Source: Phallus indusiatus (taxonomy: Eukaryota; Basidiomycota; Agaricomycetes; Phallales; Phallaceae). Taken from it: 64,000 nt of DNA. Numbering within the stretch: position 1 is the stretch's first letter; each line of letters begins with the position of its first letter. The notes below the pieces were generated by a model that saw only the letters and a list, made by a program, of their open reading frames with translations, did not search any database and was not told the origin of the DNA. Position numbers and translations under genes: made by a program. Where the stretch lies: assembly GCA_027605045.1 (NCBI GenBank), contig JAQFWX010000048.1, positions 297,898-361,897 on the forward strand. Direction: 5' to 3'. Shown here piece after piece: positions 51,124 through 62,509 of the stretch.

Positions 51124-52482
51124 TATGAATGCGGGGAGGAAAAGGGCTGAAGATTTCTATTTATACGTTTTATGAATTCCGCTTGCTACTTGTGCCTGGG
51201 TCCCTGGCTTTATTCATTCGCGCGTGCAATAGAACCCAATTGATGAACGTAAAATTTTGATTAAGTTCCTTGCTCCATGCAGTCATCGCGAAATAAAGGT
51301 ATGGTGACATGTATAAGCATGTATAGTAAATTGAGACCAGAAATCTAATAGGGCTTCAAAGCGGTATCGGAATTGCATATTAAGAAAAGGAGGTCGGCTA
51401 CAGTGACGGCGTGAGAAACCCGATCTCGGTGCATCCTAGAAAAAAGGAAGGTTTGTGCGATCAGATGGGTGTTTCTGGTCGTTAGTGTGAGTGCAAAAAC
51501 CCATTTCATTAGACGAACGCGCATATGAATATTAGGAGACATATGCATGTTAAAGATAGGCGATTTATACTGGTACCACATGGTTTCACTGTCAGGCTGG
51601 CAACCATTGAATACCTAGTCATATACCGGATTAATGTGATCGTAAATCCAGACGTCGGCGTTTGGGAGAATCAGAAGACATTTTGCACGAATCGCCAGGT
51701 CCGTCTCTCCCATGTTGATGGGAACCAATTTGAAAGCTTGATGTTGGAGGCACTACGGCTTCCCACATATTCATCAAAGCGATATAATGACATACTCCCT
51801 TCGAGTTTGCGATTCTCCGGTTTTGAAAATGGCCAAGGTTACTATAGTCGAATCGAAAAGGCAATTAGTTATAGATATAGCTGAACGTCCATGGATGGAA
51901 ATGCATGTAGTCTTGATCAACACTAAGTCCTAAAGGCGTAATCCGATTGAAATTCGGGCGAGAAGCCTAAGTTGATTGGAGATTACGAGTTAAATAAAGC
52001 CCATATGTCCATACAATCATACCTATAATTGCCAATACAAGAAACGTCATTTTCAGTCGCTTTTCAAGCTCCCTCTTCATGATCTGAATTGTCTTTTTGA
52101 TTCCCCATTTCTCCGAAAGTACATGGTTGAGACAGTAATAGAAGATCAGCGCCGAAAGTTGCGTGCTTACAGTAAGCTTGACTCATCCAGTGAAAGAAAA
52201 AACTTACCGGCACTGAAGTTCGGGTTGCGCGCTTTTACCGTCGCGACGGGACTTGCGGCTTTTATATATTCTAATGTGACCGCGTAACCTGCAACCATGA
52301 TTTGTTGTATAAAAATTGAAAATCATATTGATTTTCGAATGTACTTCTATTCTCAAAATTTCAACGACAATTCAGCCCAAATATTCACAATCAATGAAAT
52401 CTGAACAATATGGCTTTTCCCGCATTTCGCATTGATAACATACAATGGACGCCTTTGACTAATTTATCACTCGGTCCGTCAT
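51124..52482. other. Gap between the two beta-propeller genes; possible small membrane protein
   Basis: The promoter of propeller gene 1 is at the left. On minus between about 52300 and 51960, an ATG near 52300 opens MVAGYAVTLEYIKAASPVAT. Further on, an open stretch reads ALIFYYCLNHVLSEKWGIKK and MTFLVLAIIGMIVWTYGLYL, which would be a short membrane protein. The joining intron would be only about 26-31 nt, so I do not call a CDS. Frames at 51345-51884 have no recognised domain. Confidence 0.35.
51158..51165 (-). promoter_or_regulatory. TATA box of beta-propeller gene 1
   Basis: The minus strand reads TATAAATA 35-42 nt before the ATG at 51123. The paralogous gene has a similar element at nearly the same distance. 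Confidence 0.55.
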
Positions 52483-54092
52483 TCAAGGAATATACACGGC
52501 CAGGCCTTGCAAAAAACGGGTTTCTAGAAACAGGTGTGTTAAGCGATTCATGAAAAAAGAAACGTTTCGGTTCCGTACCAATCACGACATCTCCTTTTGG
52601 TAATGAAGTCAAATCCAAATGTTGAACGGCATTAGCATTCCCCGGTCCGTCAAGTGATAGTACAATTAATGATTTTGTTCCAGCGGCAAGCATATAAAGG
52701 TGGCTATTGGTTGCGAAAGCACTGTCAGCTAATGAACGACGTATATGACTTAACGTACTCTTTCCCAGAAACGCTTCCGATTTGTACATCGCCGAGGTCG
52801 GTGTCTGGCCCTTGAGGATATTGTCTAACAATAGTGCCTTGTAGATTTTGAGTATTCACGCTGAGTTCGGTTACAACTCCACCTGCTAAATCCTAAAGAC
52901 AGATGATCTTCAGTCGTCTCTCGCACTCCAGACCGCTTTAAATGAAACTTACGATCAAATAGAAATTATTTGTTTGACTACTAAGTCCAAGCCAGCAAAT
53001 GGCCTGTTGTCCCGGAACAAGACCCCCCGTGCTAGTAGCTACCGAAGTGGGAGTTTTGTAGTTGTAGATCTCATACCCTCCGGCCTGGGGATTAGCCGCC
53101 AAGATCGAATCTGTACCTGGGATCAATTTTATAGCAAATAGAATACCTCCCGGAGTAGAAGACTGGGATTTCACGAAGTTGCTGGACAAGGCACCGTTGG
53201 AATCGACAGACCATGCCGCTATGAAACCACCCTCTGTGCCAGGAGAAACCCCTTTCACGCTAACGTAGATTGTGCTTCCATCTTCGGAGAAAATCACATG
53301 TGACGGCGTGTGGTTAAGGAAAACTGGAGGGGTGGCTACGTCGAGATGTAGTAGACGCTTTGTTCCAGGAATTTCAATTAATCCACGGGCAACATCTGGT
53401 TTGTAGCAGCTAACGAAATATCAATTAATCGCGTTTAAGAGAGTGAAGAAACTACATACTTTATACCGTTTATTTGGCCACCATTAAGAACGCATACGTT
53501 TTTTGTCCGTGGAGAAACGGCAAGGGAGATAGGAAATTCCCCTCCAGAGTTCACCGGTTCTCCAACTAACGTAAGCTCGGCTGGGTTTTGTGGGTTGATG
53601 GCGAATGTAGAAATAGTGTCGGATCCAGGCTGGATATTTAAGAAATAATCTCAAGAAAATGTTTGCAAGAAGAATGTTACTTACATTGACTGCATACAAG
53701 CGATTTCCAGAAACCTGCAAAGACCCTTGTGAAAGTAAGGGGTCGGAGGTCGCGTTGATTTCAGACGCGCCTATTGAAAATAAGTTAAAGGGAAGAACGT
53801 ACTTGGTAAAACATACCGTTTCCCCTAGTAGGTACCGCATTGCGCAATGTCAACTTGCCATCTGCGCCAATTGTGCTAGTAAGAATGAAGTTTTCATTCG
53901 GAGAATTGGTCATGGCTATGTATAATAAATCCGTTTCGGAACAATACTATAGTGCGCGTCGGGAGACGTACTATAGACACCACCAATATTTGACTTCGGA
54001 GCTTGATAAGCTGCAGGATGGGCATTAACGGCGAGTGGAAAGGGGCCAATGACAACGAGGAGAGTCGAGAATAATGGGATGCTGATCTTCAT
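52483..54092 (-). CDS. Secreted beta-propeller protein 2 (paralogue of propeller 1)
   Basis: Start ATG 54092 gives a signal peptide (MKISIPLFSTLLVVIGPFPL, then AVNA). Exons parallel gene 1 step by step: NENFILTSTIGADGKLTLRN, LQVSGNRLYAVNPGSDTIST, GGEFPISLAVSPRTKNVCVL, SHVIFSEDGSTIYVSVKG, AAWSVDSNGALSS and NPQAGGYEIYNYKTPTSVAT, then SLIVLSLDGPGNANAVQHLD. A final GTACGG...CAAG intron leads to GGLAVYIP and the stop at 52483-52485. The conserved intron positions and order show tandem duplication with gene 1. The role is unresolved: lactonase-like propellers can hydrolyse lactones, but members of this fungal subgroup lack firm assignments as far as I know. Confidence 0.8.
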
Positions 54093-54133
54093 GACTCAAC
54101 AGATGCTGGTAGGGTATCACAAAAGTGTCGCTG

Positions 54134-54140
54134 TTTTATA
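54134..54140 (-). promoter_or_regulatory. TATA box of beta-propeller gene 2
   Basis: The minus strand reads TATAAAA about 42 nt upstream of the ATG at 54092, mirroring the arrangement in the paralogue. Confidence 0.5.
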
Positions 54141-55289
54141 ATGAGTTAGATCAGTCGTGAACGTTTTAGAATCACGCCGGAGTCCACCTTCTTGGGCTTG
54201 GACAACCCTGCAGAAACGGGTGGGTATCAGGTCCAGATTGAAGTTAATTAAAAGGTAAATGCCACAACCCCTGAAACCCTGTAGAGCCTCGGACAACTCT
54301 TTTATGCTTCAACAGTTTATGGGATCATAGATCGTCGCAAATGAGCCACACACTTTGCATGGTCATTATAATATCCTCTAAGTCCTTATAGGTGGAGTTG
54401 CTGATCGTTTGCAGGTTCCATTGAAGAAAAGGTACCGAGCTGAGCTGATAAACAAAAGGGCTTGATAGTCTAGATTTAATTGGTATCATGATTTTGCATA
54501 TGTACACATACTGTAATGACGGGGCGTAATCATCCTTGCTGCATAGGTACACCTGACGGTCTAACGGTCAATGATGACTGGCACAGGGAGATATTACATA
54601 CAAGATACATATGTTTGGCACTCCACTAGCCATGTGGATGATGTCGTTGGGCGAACAGTTACTAGACACAGTCAAGTTGCAAGTTCAAAGTTCAAACTCC
54701 GACGCCGTTGGTATCGAAGCTCGGGCTCTGGTACCCTCGAGACCAGGCTATGCCTCGCCCCACCCGCCTTCCAAAAGGGGCCAGACACGAACCATCCGCC
54801 CTAACATCCCAAAAGAATCAAGGTTGGTTATGGGGCAAGTCACAAACCTGCAGTTTCGGGTTTAACACCGCAGTTGACATTATTACGCCCTCAGTTGTCA
54901 TCAAATCCTTGGGTACCGCTCAAATCTTATTTGGCTGTCCATTCTCGAACAGACTATTGTAATAAACTGACGCAAGAACGGGATGTAGCGTTCAGAGAAG
55001 ATACTCTGCTCTAGAGCACAATCTGAACAATCTGTATTTGTCCATCCTTCCGTGCCGAATAGGCTGCGTAATCCTCTATAGGTTTCATTGTCGAGACAAC
55101 TTCAACGCCAATGACGGATCTTACACAGCACAGATAGGCACAATTACACAGTCAGCTGAACCGGATACACACTAGTAGTATGCGGTACCTTTTTTTCCCG
55201 TGGTTTGCCATGTGTAACTTAGGGTTGATTACATCCCCTGGATAGAAGCTACAAACATCGCAGGATTAGTTACTAGAATGTACCGTGCT

Positions 55290-55314
55290 GTTGACCCTCA
55301 ATACGAGGGTCAAC
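55290..55314. repeat. Perfect 10-bp hairpin in the duplicated core
   Basis: GTTGACCCTC-AATAC-GAGGGTCAAC forms a perfect 10-bp stem with a 5-nt loop. The other copy keeps the hairpin with one change (60874-60899 region), so the stem is nearly conserved after duplication. Confidence 0.8.
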
Positions 55315-55879
55315 GACGGACATTGCATCCATTTGAGTATGATTTAATGTTATCGACCATGCTGCCTTCGCGTCAATCCTGATTTGTTCATAGACACCTT
55401 TACCTGACAAGCCATGAGTCAGCCAAAGCGACTTGCGTTATCACTAGGGGTGGCTTGGTTCGATGTGGGGTTGAAAACTTTTCGCAAGGCTAATATCGGC
55501 TGATAAAACCACCAGATAAATTTCGTTTTCACGGCATAATGGGTCCAACTCACTTTACAGGATGAACCAGTATATGGTTATGTGTACGCGCTCGTCGGTA
55601 TCAATATTCTGGACAGGCGATTTTCCAGTTACGAGATACAGGATATATTACAAGAGAAGCCAGGGTTGAGAGGCGGATGGAAGCTGATATGCAATGTTAT
55701 GTGCATAACCTGATACTTCTTAGCTCAATAAACTTCGTTTTCCCCGACCATAACATTGTCAAACTCGAAGAAAAACAGGCTCATTTTCCTCGGCGCGACT
55801 TTCGGCTAAAACGTCTGCTCAAAAGAAACGGTTGATATATCAAAAATGATTCAAACGATCTCATTGGCTTTAGGGTTAG

Positions 55880-56030
55880 TCAAACGGACTTAAACCACTG
55901 GCAGTTTCAAACGGTTTGGAAACGGTCGTTATTCTCGAGGATCGCAGTTTGAGTTCGGTTCCCAAACCAGTTTCAAATTGGACCAAATCCAGACCAAACC
56001 GGTTTTCGTGGTTTCAAACCGAACCGAACT
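55880..56030. repeat. Insertion with repeated AAACCGG-type words
   Basis: Present only in the left duplicate. It contains many variants of CAAACCGGTTT and GTTTCAAAC in both orientations, as in a small inverted-repeat element or SINE-like insertion. Borders are approximate. Confidence 0.55.
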
Positions 56031-56748
56031 CATTAAGTCAAGTGATCTGATCCTTGAGACCGACGACGACGACGCCATCGCACGCGCTTAGTTTTTTTTT
56101 CCGGCACAGTACACTACCCCTTTTCTCCCTGAAATATGCGAGTATGTCTACCACAGATATCAAGAAGGTTGATGTGTACACCATTAGGGTCTCTCGACCG
56201 GACCACCGCTTGAGCATCTAGCTTAACCTGCCACCAGAGTCCAGACATTCGTATGCTCAGTTAACTGGTGACATGGATAGATTGAACCCTCATCCTTTTC
56301 TGCCATTGTCTGGTGAGTTTATTCAATATCCATGATCTATATTTCAGACTAGAAGTATTCGGCAGAATACTTATGCTTACCGCGCCATCGAACAGTTGCG
56401 AAGTGTAGACATAAATATACATGCCCAGAGTTCTCAGTTGATCGAGTAATGACACTAGCAGGTGATTTCCCCTTTCCGAGTCCGTCGGTGTCGCGTCATA
56501 GTAAAGGAGCTCATATACCTGATGGTATCAATTATATATCTCACTGTAGCACAAGGTTAAATTGGACTAATGTTATATGTATGTCACATTGGATTTTGAT
56601 TACACCCATGGGACCTCTTTTTCTCAGTACTTTGTATGTATACTCTCTCTGGATTTTATCTACTACTCACATACATATGGTCTGGGGACATAAGCCGTTT
56701 CGACTTTGCGATGTCTATCAGTGCTTCCAGTGAGACTGTCAATTCTTC

Positions 56749-58190
56749 ATGATTATAATATTTCTCACTACTATGCTCAACCAAACGCCTTTTTCAGCAC
56801 TGATGGTGTATAGTAGTGCCCTTAATATCTCAAGAGAAATAGAACACATATGGTTAAAGCCCTTTCGTCTTCCGTCTCTATTCTACCTGTTTGCAAGATA
56901 CGGCGGTTTCGTTAATCAAGCACTCTTATTATTAACCGAGTTAGAGATAGTAACAGTAAGCCGAAGAATACATATAATTTTGAGAGCATGCTGAATCGTG
57001 ATAAACATTGCTCGTGTTATTTAAGTTATTTAAAGATGAGTGAGTCTTGGAATTCTCTGAACAAATCCAGACAAGTTTAACATAGGTTCAATCAGGGAGA
57101 CGATCATCACTCTTCCTTATATAGAAGGTTCTTTCTATGTTCTATGGTATATCGGCATTCAAGGTGAGTCACCATTTCAAGGTTACATATGGCAGTTATT
57201 TAATTCTTATACTAGGCGTGTTGGTTGTTCCAGCCTATCCATTATGTCAAGGGAATAAAGTTTTGAAAGTGACTTTAATCCTTGGTTATTTAGCAGGAGT
57301 GGTTTTATATTTATATAACGGTGAGAAAATCTGACTAGAGACCAGCGTGACCATCTTATATCTCTTTAGTCATAAAACCTCAGTTTACCTGCTGCTATTA
57401 TCTCAGCAATTTATGGAGGTAAAGAGAATGTCTTGTTGTATATTATTTTTTTCAACGACTGAGACAATTCTAGTGGTACGTTAAAAGACTTCATGGGTCA
57501 GCTCAAATTCCGTATTCTCATAAATAGCAGGTTATGGTTCGATCGCTCTCATTATCGCCGCGTGTACAGATGCTTTTATATTAGGCATATGCTTGTGGAA
57601 GGTCTGGAGCACATGGAAATCAAAGCGGACAGCTGGATTGAATTTTCGGGGTGGCAATAACTTTGTTTCACTAGTCTTGACAGAGAGTACGTATGGAGAA
57701 CTTTATATAATAAAATTGAAGACACATACAAGTAAATTTTAGGTATACTAAGATGCTTGTGAGCATTCAATGAAATGTTTCAGCCTCACTTAACTTCTAT
57801 TTCGGGTTAAAGCTTCGTTATGGCGTTGATTATTGTCCCTCTAATTGCTATCCATTTCCATTATAAATCATGGGTAGCATACTATGTATCAGTGAGCATT
57901 TTCATAGAATTTCTCGATTGACAATCCAATTAACCTTAGGTCCCATCAGGAGGGAGGGGAAATTTATCAAAATACGTAAAGTCATTAATTTATCAGTTCA
58001 ATACCCATTGTTTCATCTTCATTCCAGCTTTTGGGTCATTTTAATCACCGATTATTTATTACGACTTCGTCAGTTTAGTTCCCCTCGGACCCAAACGGGT
58101 ACCATGTCTATATCATTACGGACCACTCAATTACGGAAGGCGCTTCAACAACTTGGGACATCAGTCTCTATTTCGGGGTCTGATTATTAA
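56749..58190 (+). CDS. DUF6533-type membrane protein, model incomplete, possibly decayed
   Basis: The first exon (ATG 56749) encodes SALMVYSSALNISREIEHIW followed by LKPFRLPSLFYLFARYGGFV, a good match to the DUF6533 start (Tyr..Asp/Ser..REVExIW). Later open pieces on the same strand give YPLCQGNKVLKVTLILGYLA near 57230-57300 and GYGSIALIIAACTDAFILG with LWKVWSTWKSKRT near 57535-57630. A polar C-terminal piece (MSISLRTTQLRKALQQLG) ends at TAA 58188-58190. The order agrees with the family, but several exon joins were not found, and a TAA interrupts the region near 57810, so this may be a degraded copy. It lies between the two copies of the segmental duplication. Confidence 0.45.
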
Positions 58191-58609
58191 AGGGTGCCGG
58201 AACAATCATAAAGGAAGGCTATGACAGCATAAGGATATGCTCAGTGTGGTTTTTTATATGCTTCTTCTAGAGAGCTGGTTTGCTTAAGACAGATGTTGTA
58301 ATGACAGCCTATAGATTATATTCTCATTCTTTTTAATTTATGAAATTTTCCTGTTCAACTCCAAGCAGGTTCTATCTGGATGGCGTATGGACCACAATAT
58401 CTCCGCATTATTTACATACCATAAGCTCATAATTGCAATTCTCGAACAAGTCAACCTCTTTTAAACATATTTGAACCGAAGGTTTATATTATCATGACCC
58501 GGCACGCCCCAGGATTTTGTTTAAAATGTGCCTAACGCACAGTGCATCTATCAGTTTTAATTTGCCTTTTATTTGTAATAAATACAGTTATATACATAAA
58601 ATGTAAAGG
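58191..58609. other. Short convergent gap, no gene seen
   Basis: 419 bp of AT-rich sequence between a plus-strand and a minus-strand 3' end. Nothing recognisable. Confidence 0.5.
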
Positions 58610-60118
58610 CTATTTCTCGGAATACGCTGGAGGTAGTTCAACAGCAGCTGTACTCAGAGGCTGGGGTGGAGAAACACTGCTGATCTCGGGTTGAATGATA
58701 ACACTGGCAGAAGCTGTTTCGCCTGCTGGGGTAGAATATTTTGGTGTTAAGGAACATGGTGAATCGGACTGATTGGGGGTTGAGAGTGGAATCCTTAACC
58801 TGTTAGATGTTTCATCACGATTGAACGAGACTGAATCGTTTGACGACAATACTGGATCAAAAGTTTGATTCATGTCCGGCTGCAGGGGAAGGATGTGTAT
58901 AGGTGTCACCATGGATCTGAGAGGGATGACTGGACGTCAACGGTGAGACCGACTGGGAAACGAATTGCGACGGCTGCATGGGAGAGGATTCTATGATGAT
59001 ATACCTGGCTCCGTTACCACCATTGCTTCTCTCGCGCCCGCGTTTGAGCCACCGCCGGCTATGTATAAACAGCAGGGCAAACATAAAAGCCAACACTACT
59101 ACGGTGGCACCTACCGCCGCTCCTACCGCGGTGCTTCCTGGCCTATTATCGTCTCGCGTGATTGGAAAGGAAGATGATACATGATAATGTTGAACGAACG
59201 GATTTGTTAGAGTTGATCCATTTGTGACCGCGATATTGCTCAATGTCAGAGGAGACCGGGTCATTGATTCGTTTCCCAGATAAAGAACAAGCAGCATATG
59301 TGATCCTTGTTCCAAGGTGCTCGCGAAGAAAGGAACGTTTGAATATCAACCGAAGTATTTAGAGGTGAACTTGGGAGGGTGAAATTGAATAACTGTAGCT
59401 TTATCAAACAGAGCATCGTCTGATGGCGCATATTGTAAGGTATCCAAGAAGTGCGTGTTTGTCGAAGTAACATTAACGACGAGTTCATGAGGTCCATTTG
59501 GAAGGATTGGAGACGAGCATAGAGGTGCATCGTTTTCCTCTAAGGTTGTTGTAAGATGAATAGAAGCACCATCAATAGAGCATCACACTTCCACTTGACT
59601 CGGCGAACTATTGTCAAGCAGACCGAATACATCAACTGAAGTCCCTAGGAATAAAGCTATCATTTTACAACTACATATTTGTACGAGATAATGACCTACC
59701 GTTGAATGCAAAGGTAAAACTGCTATTGTTTGATGTTGCTTCGTGAAGAATGTTCTCCAAAGGAGGCGATGGTCCCGAGGAGACCACTGTCGAATAGAGC
59801 GATGAGTTGGTAGGAATCCATTCTCCTTCATATCGTATTTGACTTATCTTGGTTGCTCACGACGACTTTACGAGATATTTCGTTTTCTTCTTAATAAGAA
59901 TCGTGGTGCTGTCTGAGGCAGCTCCATTTTGGTGGATGATTGCTATTGATTATAAGTCCAGTGACCTTGAGCTCGTCTATGCCGTTGCATGGAAGCGTGA
60001 TGGATGAATCGATGAATATCTCTCGTCGGTATTGATCCTCATTCGAGATGATGATCCTTAATACCGTCAATACTAGATGAAACGAAAAAAAGACTCTACT
60101 ATAAGTGAAATTGCGCAT
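58610..60118 (-). pseudogene. Single-pass transmembrane protein (fungal carbohydrate-binding-like ectodomain), multiply frameshifted
   Basis: From ATG 60118 an N-terminal signal-like exon (MRNFTYSRVFFSFHLVLTVL) leads into an ectodomain of a widespread basidiomycete type: FTFAFNGTSVDVFGLLDN, then SIDGASIHLTTTLEENDAPL, then GPHELVVNVTSTNTHFLDTL. A TM helix (AAVGATVVVLAFMFALLFIH) and a basic cytoplasmic start (SRRWLKRGRERS) follow, then a Pro/Ser-rich tail ending LPPAYSEK at 58610. The frame changes at about 59385-59390, about 59305 and between 58860 and 58912 without usable introns. Several independent breaks in an otherwise well-ordered protein point to a pseudogene, though sequencing or assembly error at homopolymers remains possible. 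Confidence 0.65.
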
Positions 60119-62509
60119 GAAGATTCAAGCTTCAAGAGCTGGAAAGGCACGCTCTGTAAGCCATCCGCTTTTATGCTTCAACAGTTTATGGGATCATAGA
60201 TCGTCACAATGAGCCACACGTTGTATAGTCATATAATATCCTTGAAATCCTTATAGGTGAATTGCTGATCATTTGCAGGCTCCATTGAAGAAAAGGCACC
60301 GAGTTGAGCTGATAAATAAAAGGGCCTGATAGTTGAGATTTATGATTTATACCGTGATTTTGCGTATGTACACATACTATCATTATGTGCAATGACGCCA
60401 GCGTAGCCATCCTTGCTGCATAGGTACACCTGACGGTCCTGGACGGGACGAGTCGGTCTAACAATCAATGATGACTGGCACAGCGAGATACATATGTTTG
60501 GCACCCCCTAGTTCTCTACCCTGGCTTCTCTTGTAATATATCCTGTATCTCGTAGCTGAAAAATCACTTGCCCAGAATGCCGACGAGCGTGTACACATAA
60601 CCCTATACTGTCCATCCTCTAAAGTGAGTTGGGCTCATCATGCCGTGAAAACGAAATTTATCTGGGAATTTATCAGCCGATATTGAACCTTGTGAAAAGT
60701 TTTCAGCCCCACATCGAACCAAGCCACCCCTAGTGAGAACGCAAGTCGTTTTGGCTGACCCATGACTTGTCAGGTAAAGGTCGAAGTCTATGAACAAATC
60801 AGGATTGACGCGAAGGCAGCATGGTCGATAATATCAAAACATACTCAAATGGATGCAATGTCCGTCGTTGACCCTTGTATTGAGGGTCAACAGCATGGTA
60901 CATTCTAGCATCCAATCCTGCGGTATATGTAGCTTCTATCCAAGGGACCTAATCAACCTTTAGAGTTACACATGGCAAACCACGGAAAAAAAGGTACCGC
61001 ATACTACTAGTGTGTATCCGGTTCAGCTGACTGTGTAATTGTGCCTATCTGAGTTGCGTAAGATCCATCATTGGGGTTGAAGTTGTCTCGACAATGAAAC
61101 CTGCGGTGGATTACACAGCCTATTCGGCACGGAAGGATGGACAAATACAGGTTTTTCAGATGGTGCTCTAGAGCATATCTTCTCTAAACGCTGTACGTCA
61201 CCCCAAACCACGCTCTATAGTCAATTTATTACATTAGTCTGTTCGAAAATGGACAACCAAATAAAATTTGAGCGGTACCTAAGGTTTGATGACAACTGAG
61301 GGCGTAATGTCAACTGCGGTGTTAAACCCAAAACTGCAGGTTTGTCCCATAACCAACGTTATGCAACCTTGATTCTGTTGGGATGCCAGAGCGGATAGTT
61401 CGTGTCAGGCATTTGGTATCTGAGGTTTTCTTAACAAGAGGTGTAATGCACCGAATATTTGGTAATGATGTAACGAATGATTGGTATAGAAGTCAATGTC
61501 GAAAATGTGAGATGTGGGCTTCGGCGGCGACCCTGGGAGAGATGGAGGCGTGTGTCCCAAGTCGGAGTTTGAATTTTGAACTTAACTATTTGGCCAGCCA
61601 CACCATTCACATGGCGGATGGAAATGTGCATAACTTGATACTTTTCAGCTCAACACCCTTCGCTTCCCTAACCAAAACATCGTCAAACTCGAAGAAATAC
61701 AAGGCTCTGTTTCCTCGGCGCGACTTTCCACTAAAACGGCTGCTCAAAAGAAACAATTGATATATCAAGAATGATTCAAACGATCTAATTTGATTGAATT
61801 GACCCCTTGTTCAGATAGTTCAGGTCTTTTTGTTTTATGCTGTGATCTGATCCTTAACACCGACAATGCCGCCGCACGCACTTAGTTTTTTTTTTCGAAA
61901 CAGTACACTACTCCTATTTCTTCCTGAATTATGCGAATCGAGAATCCTGAGGTGTACACCATTAGGACCTTTCCACCACTTGATCTGGACTGGAAGTCTT
62001 GGAACAACGGTAAATGATATCCTGCCTCGTCTCGCTCCCCGAGGTGGTGTCCGTGATGGTTGGGGGGTCAAGCTGAGCTCGGGACGCGGAACAGGAGACC
62101 GCCAGGTGAGCTGCCGGGCGCTCAGCTTCATCTGCTCTTGCCACCGACCATCATCGCGTGAGCACCTGATACATACACTCTCTGTTCATTGTTCACACAT
62201 CTTTCAGTTTTATTTTCCCTCCATTCCCCCCTCAATATTCTCATTTGCATTACCATTACATAATTACAGACATTCATACCATCATAATAGAGTCTTGTTT
62301 ACCCAGTGTGTCTGAATCCGCCGAACAAGGAGCCCGCCCAGCAGGGTATTGGTGCCGTGCTTGGCGCCTTCTCAATGAAGTGAGAATGTTCAGGACTTGA
62401 GTTTCTTCTTGCCCCATAGTGCGTGTAACGGATTTGGGATATAGGAATGGGCCCCCCTGGGGCCCATTAAGGGCCTAGTGCCCATGCAGTGCCTTTGGCA
62501 CTGCAGCTG

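Larger units (their letters stand above)
54305..56490 (+). repeat. Segmental duplication, left copy
   Basis: This ~2.2-kb block has three parts. 54305-54620 matches 60173-60505 in the same orientation. The core, about 54620-55670, matches 60510-61610 in opposite orientation. The right part, 55672-56490, matches 61613-61985 plus 63745-63990 in the same orientation. Divergence is visible but identity is high by eye. No coding gene is recognisable inside. A ~150-bp insertion rich in AAACCGG-like words (about 55880-56030) is present only in this copy. It abuts the promoter of beta-propeller gene 2. Confidence 0.85.

Noticed and set aside
58965..59184. Plus-strand frames rich in Arg/Ser
   Set aside because: They are antisense to the transmembrane and basic region of the minus-strand pseudogene.
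61383..61760. 125-codon plus-strand frame in the right duplicate
   Set aside because: It crosses the inversion junction and has no counterpart in the left copy, so coding conservation is absent.
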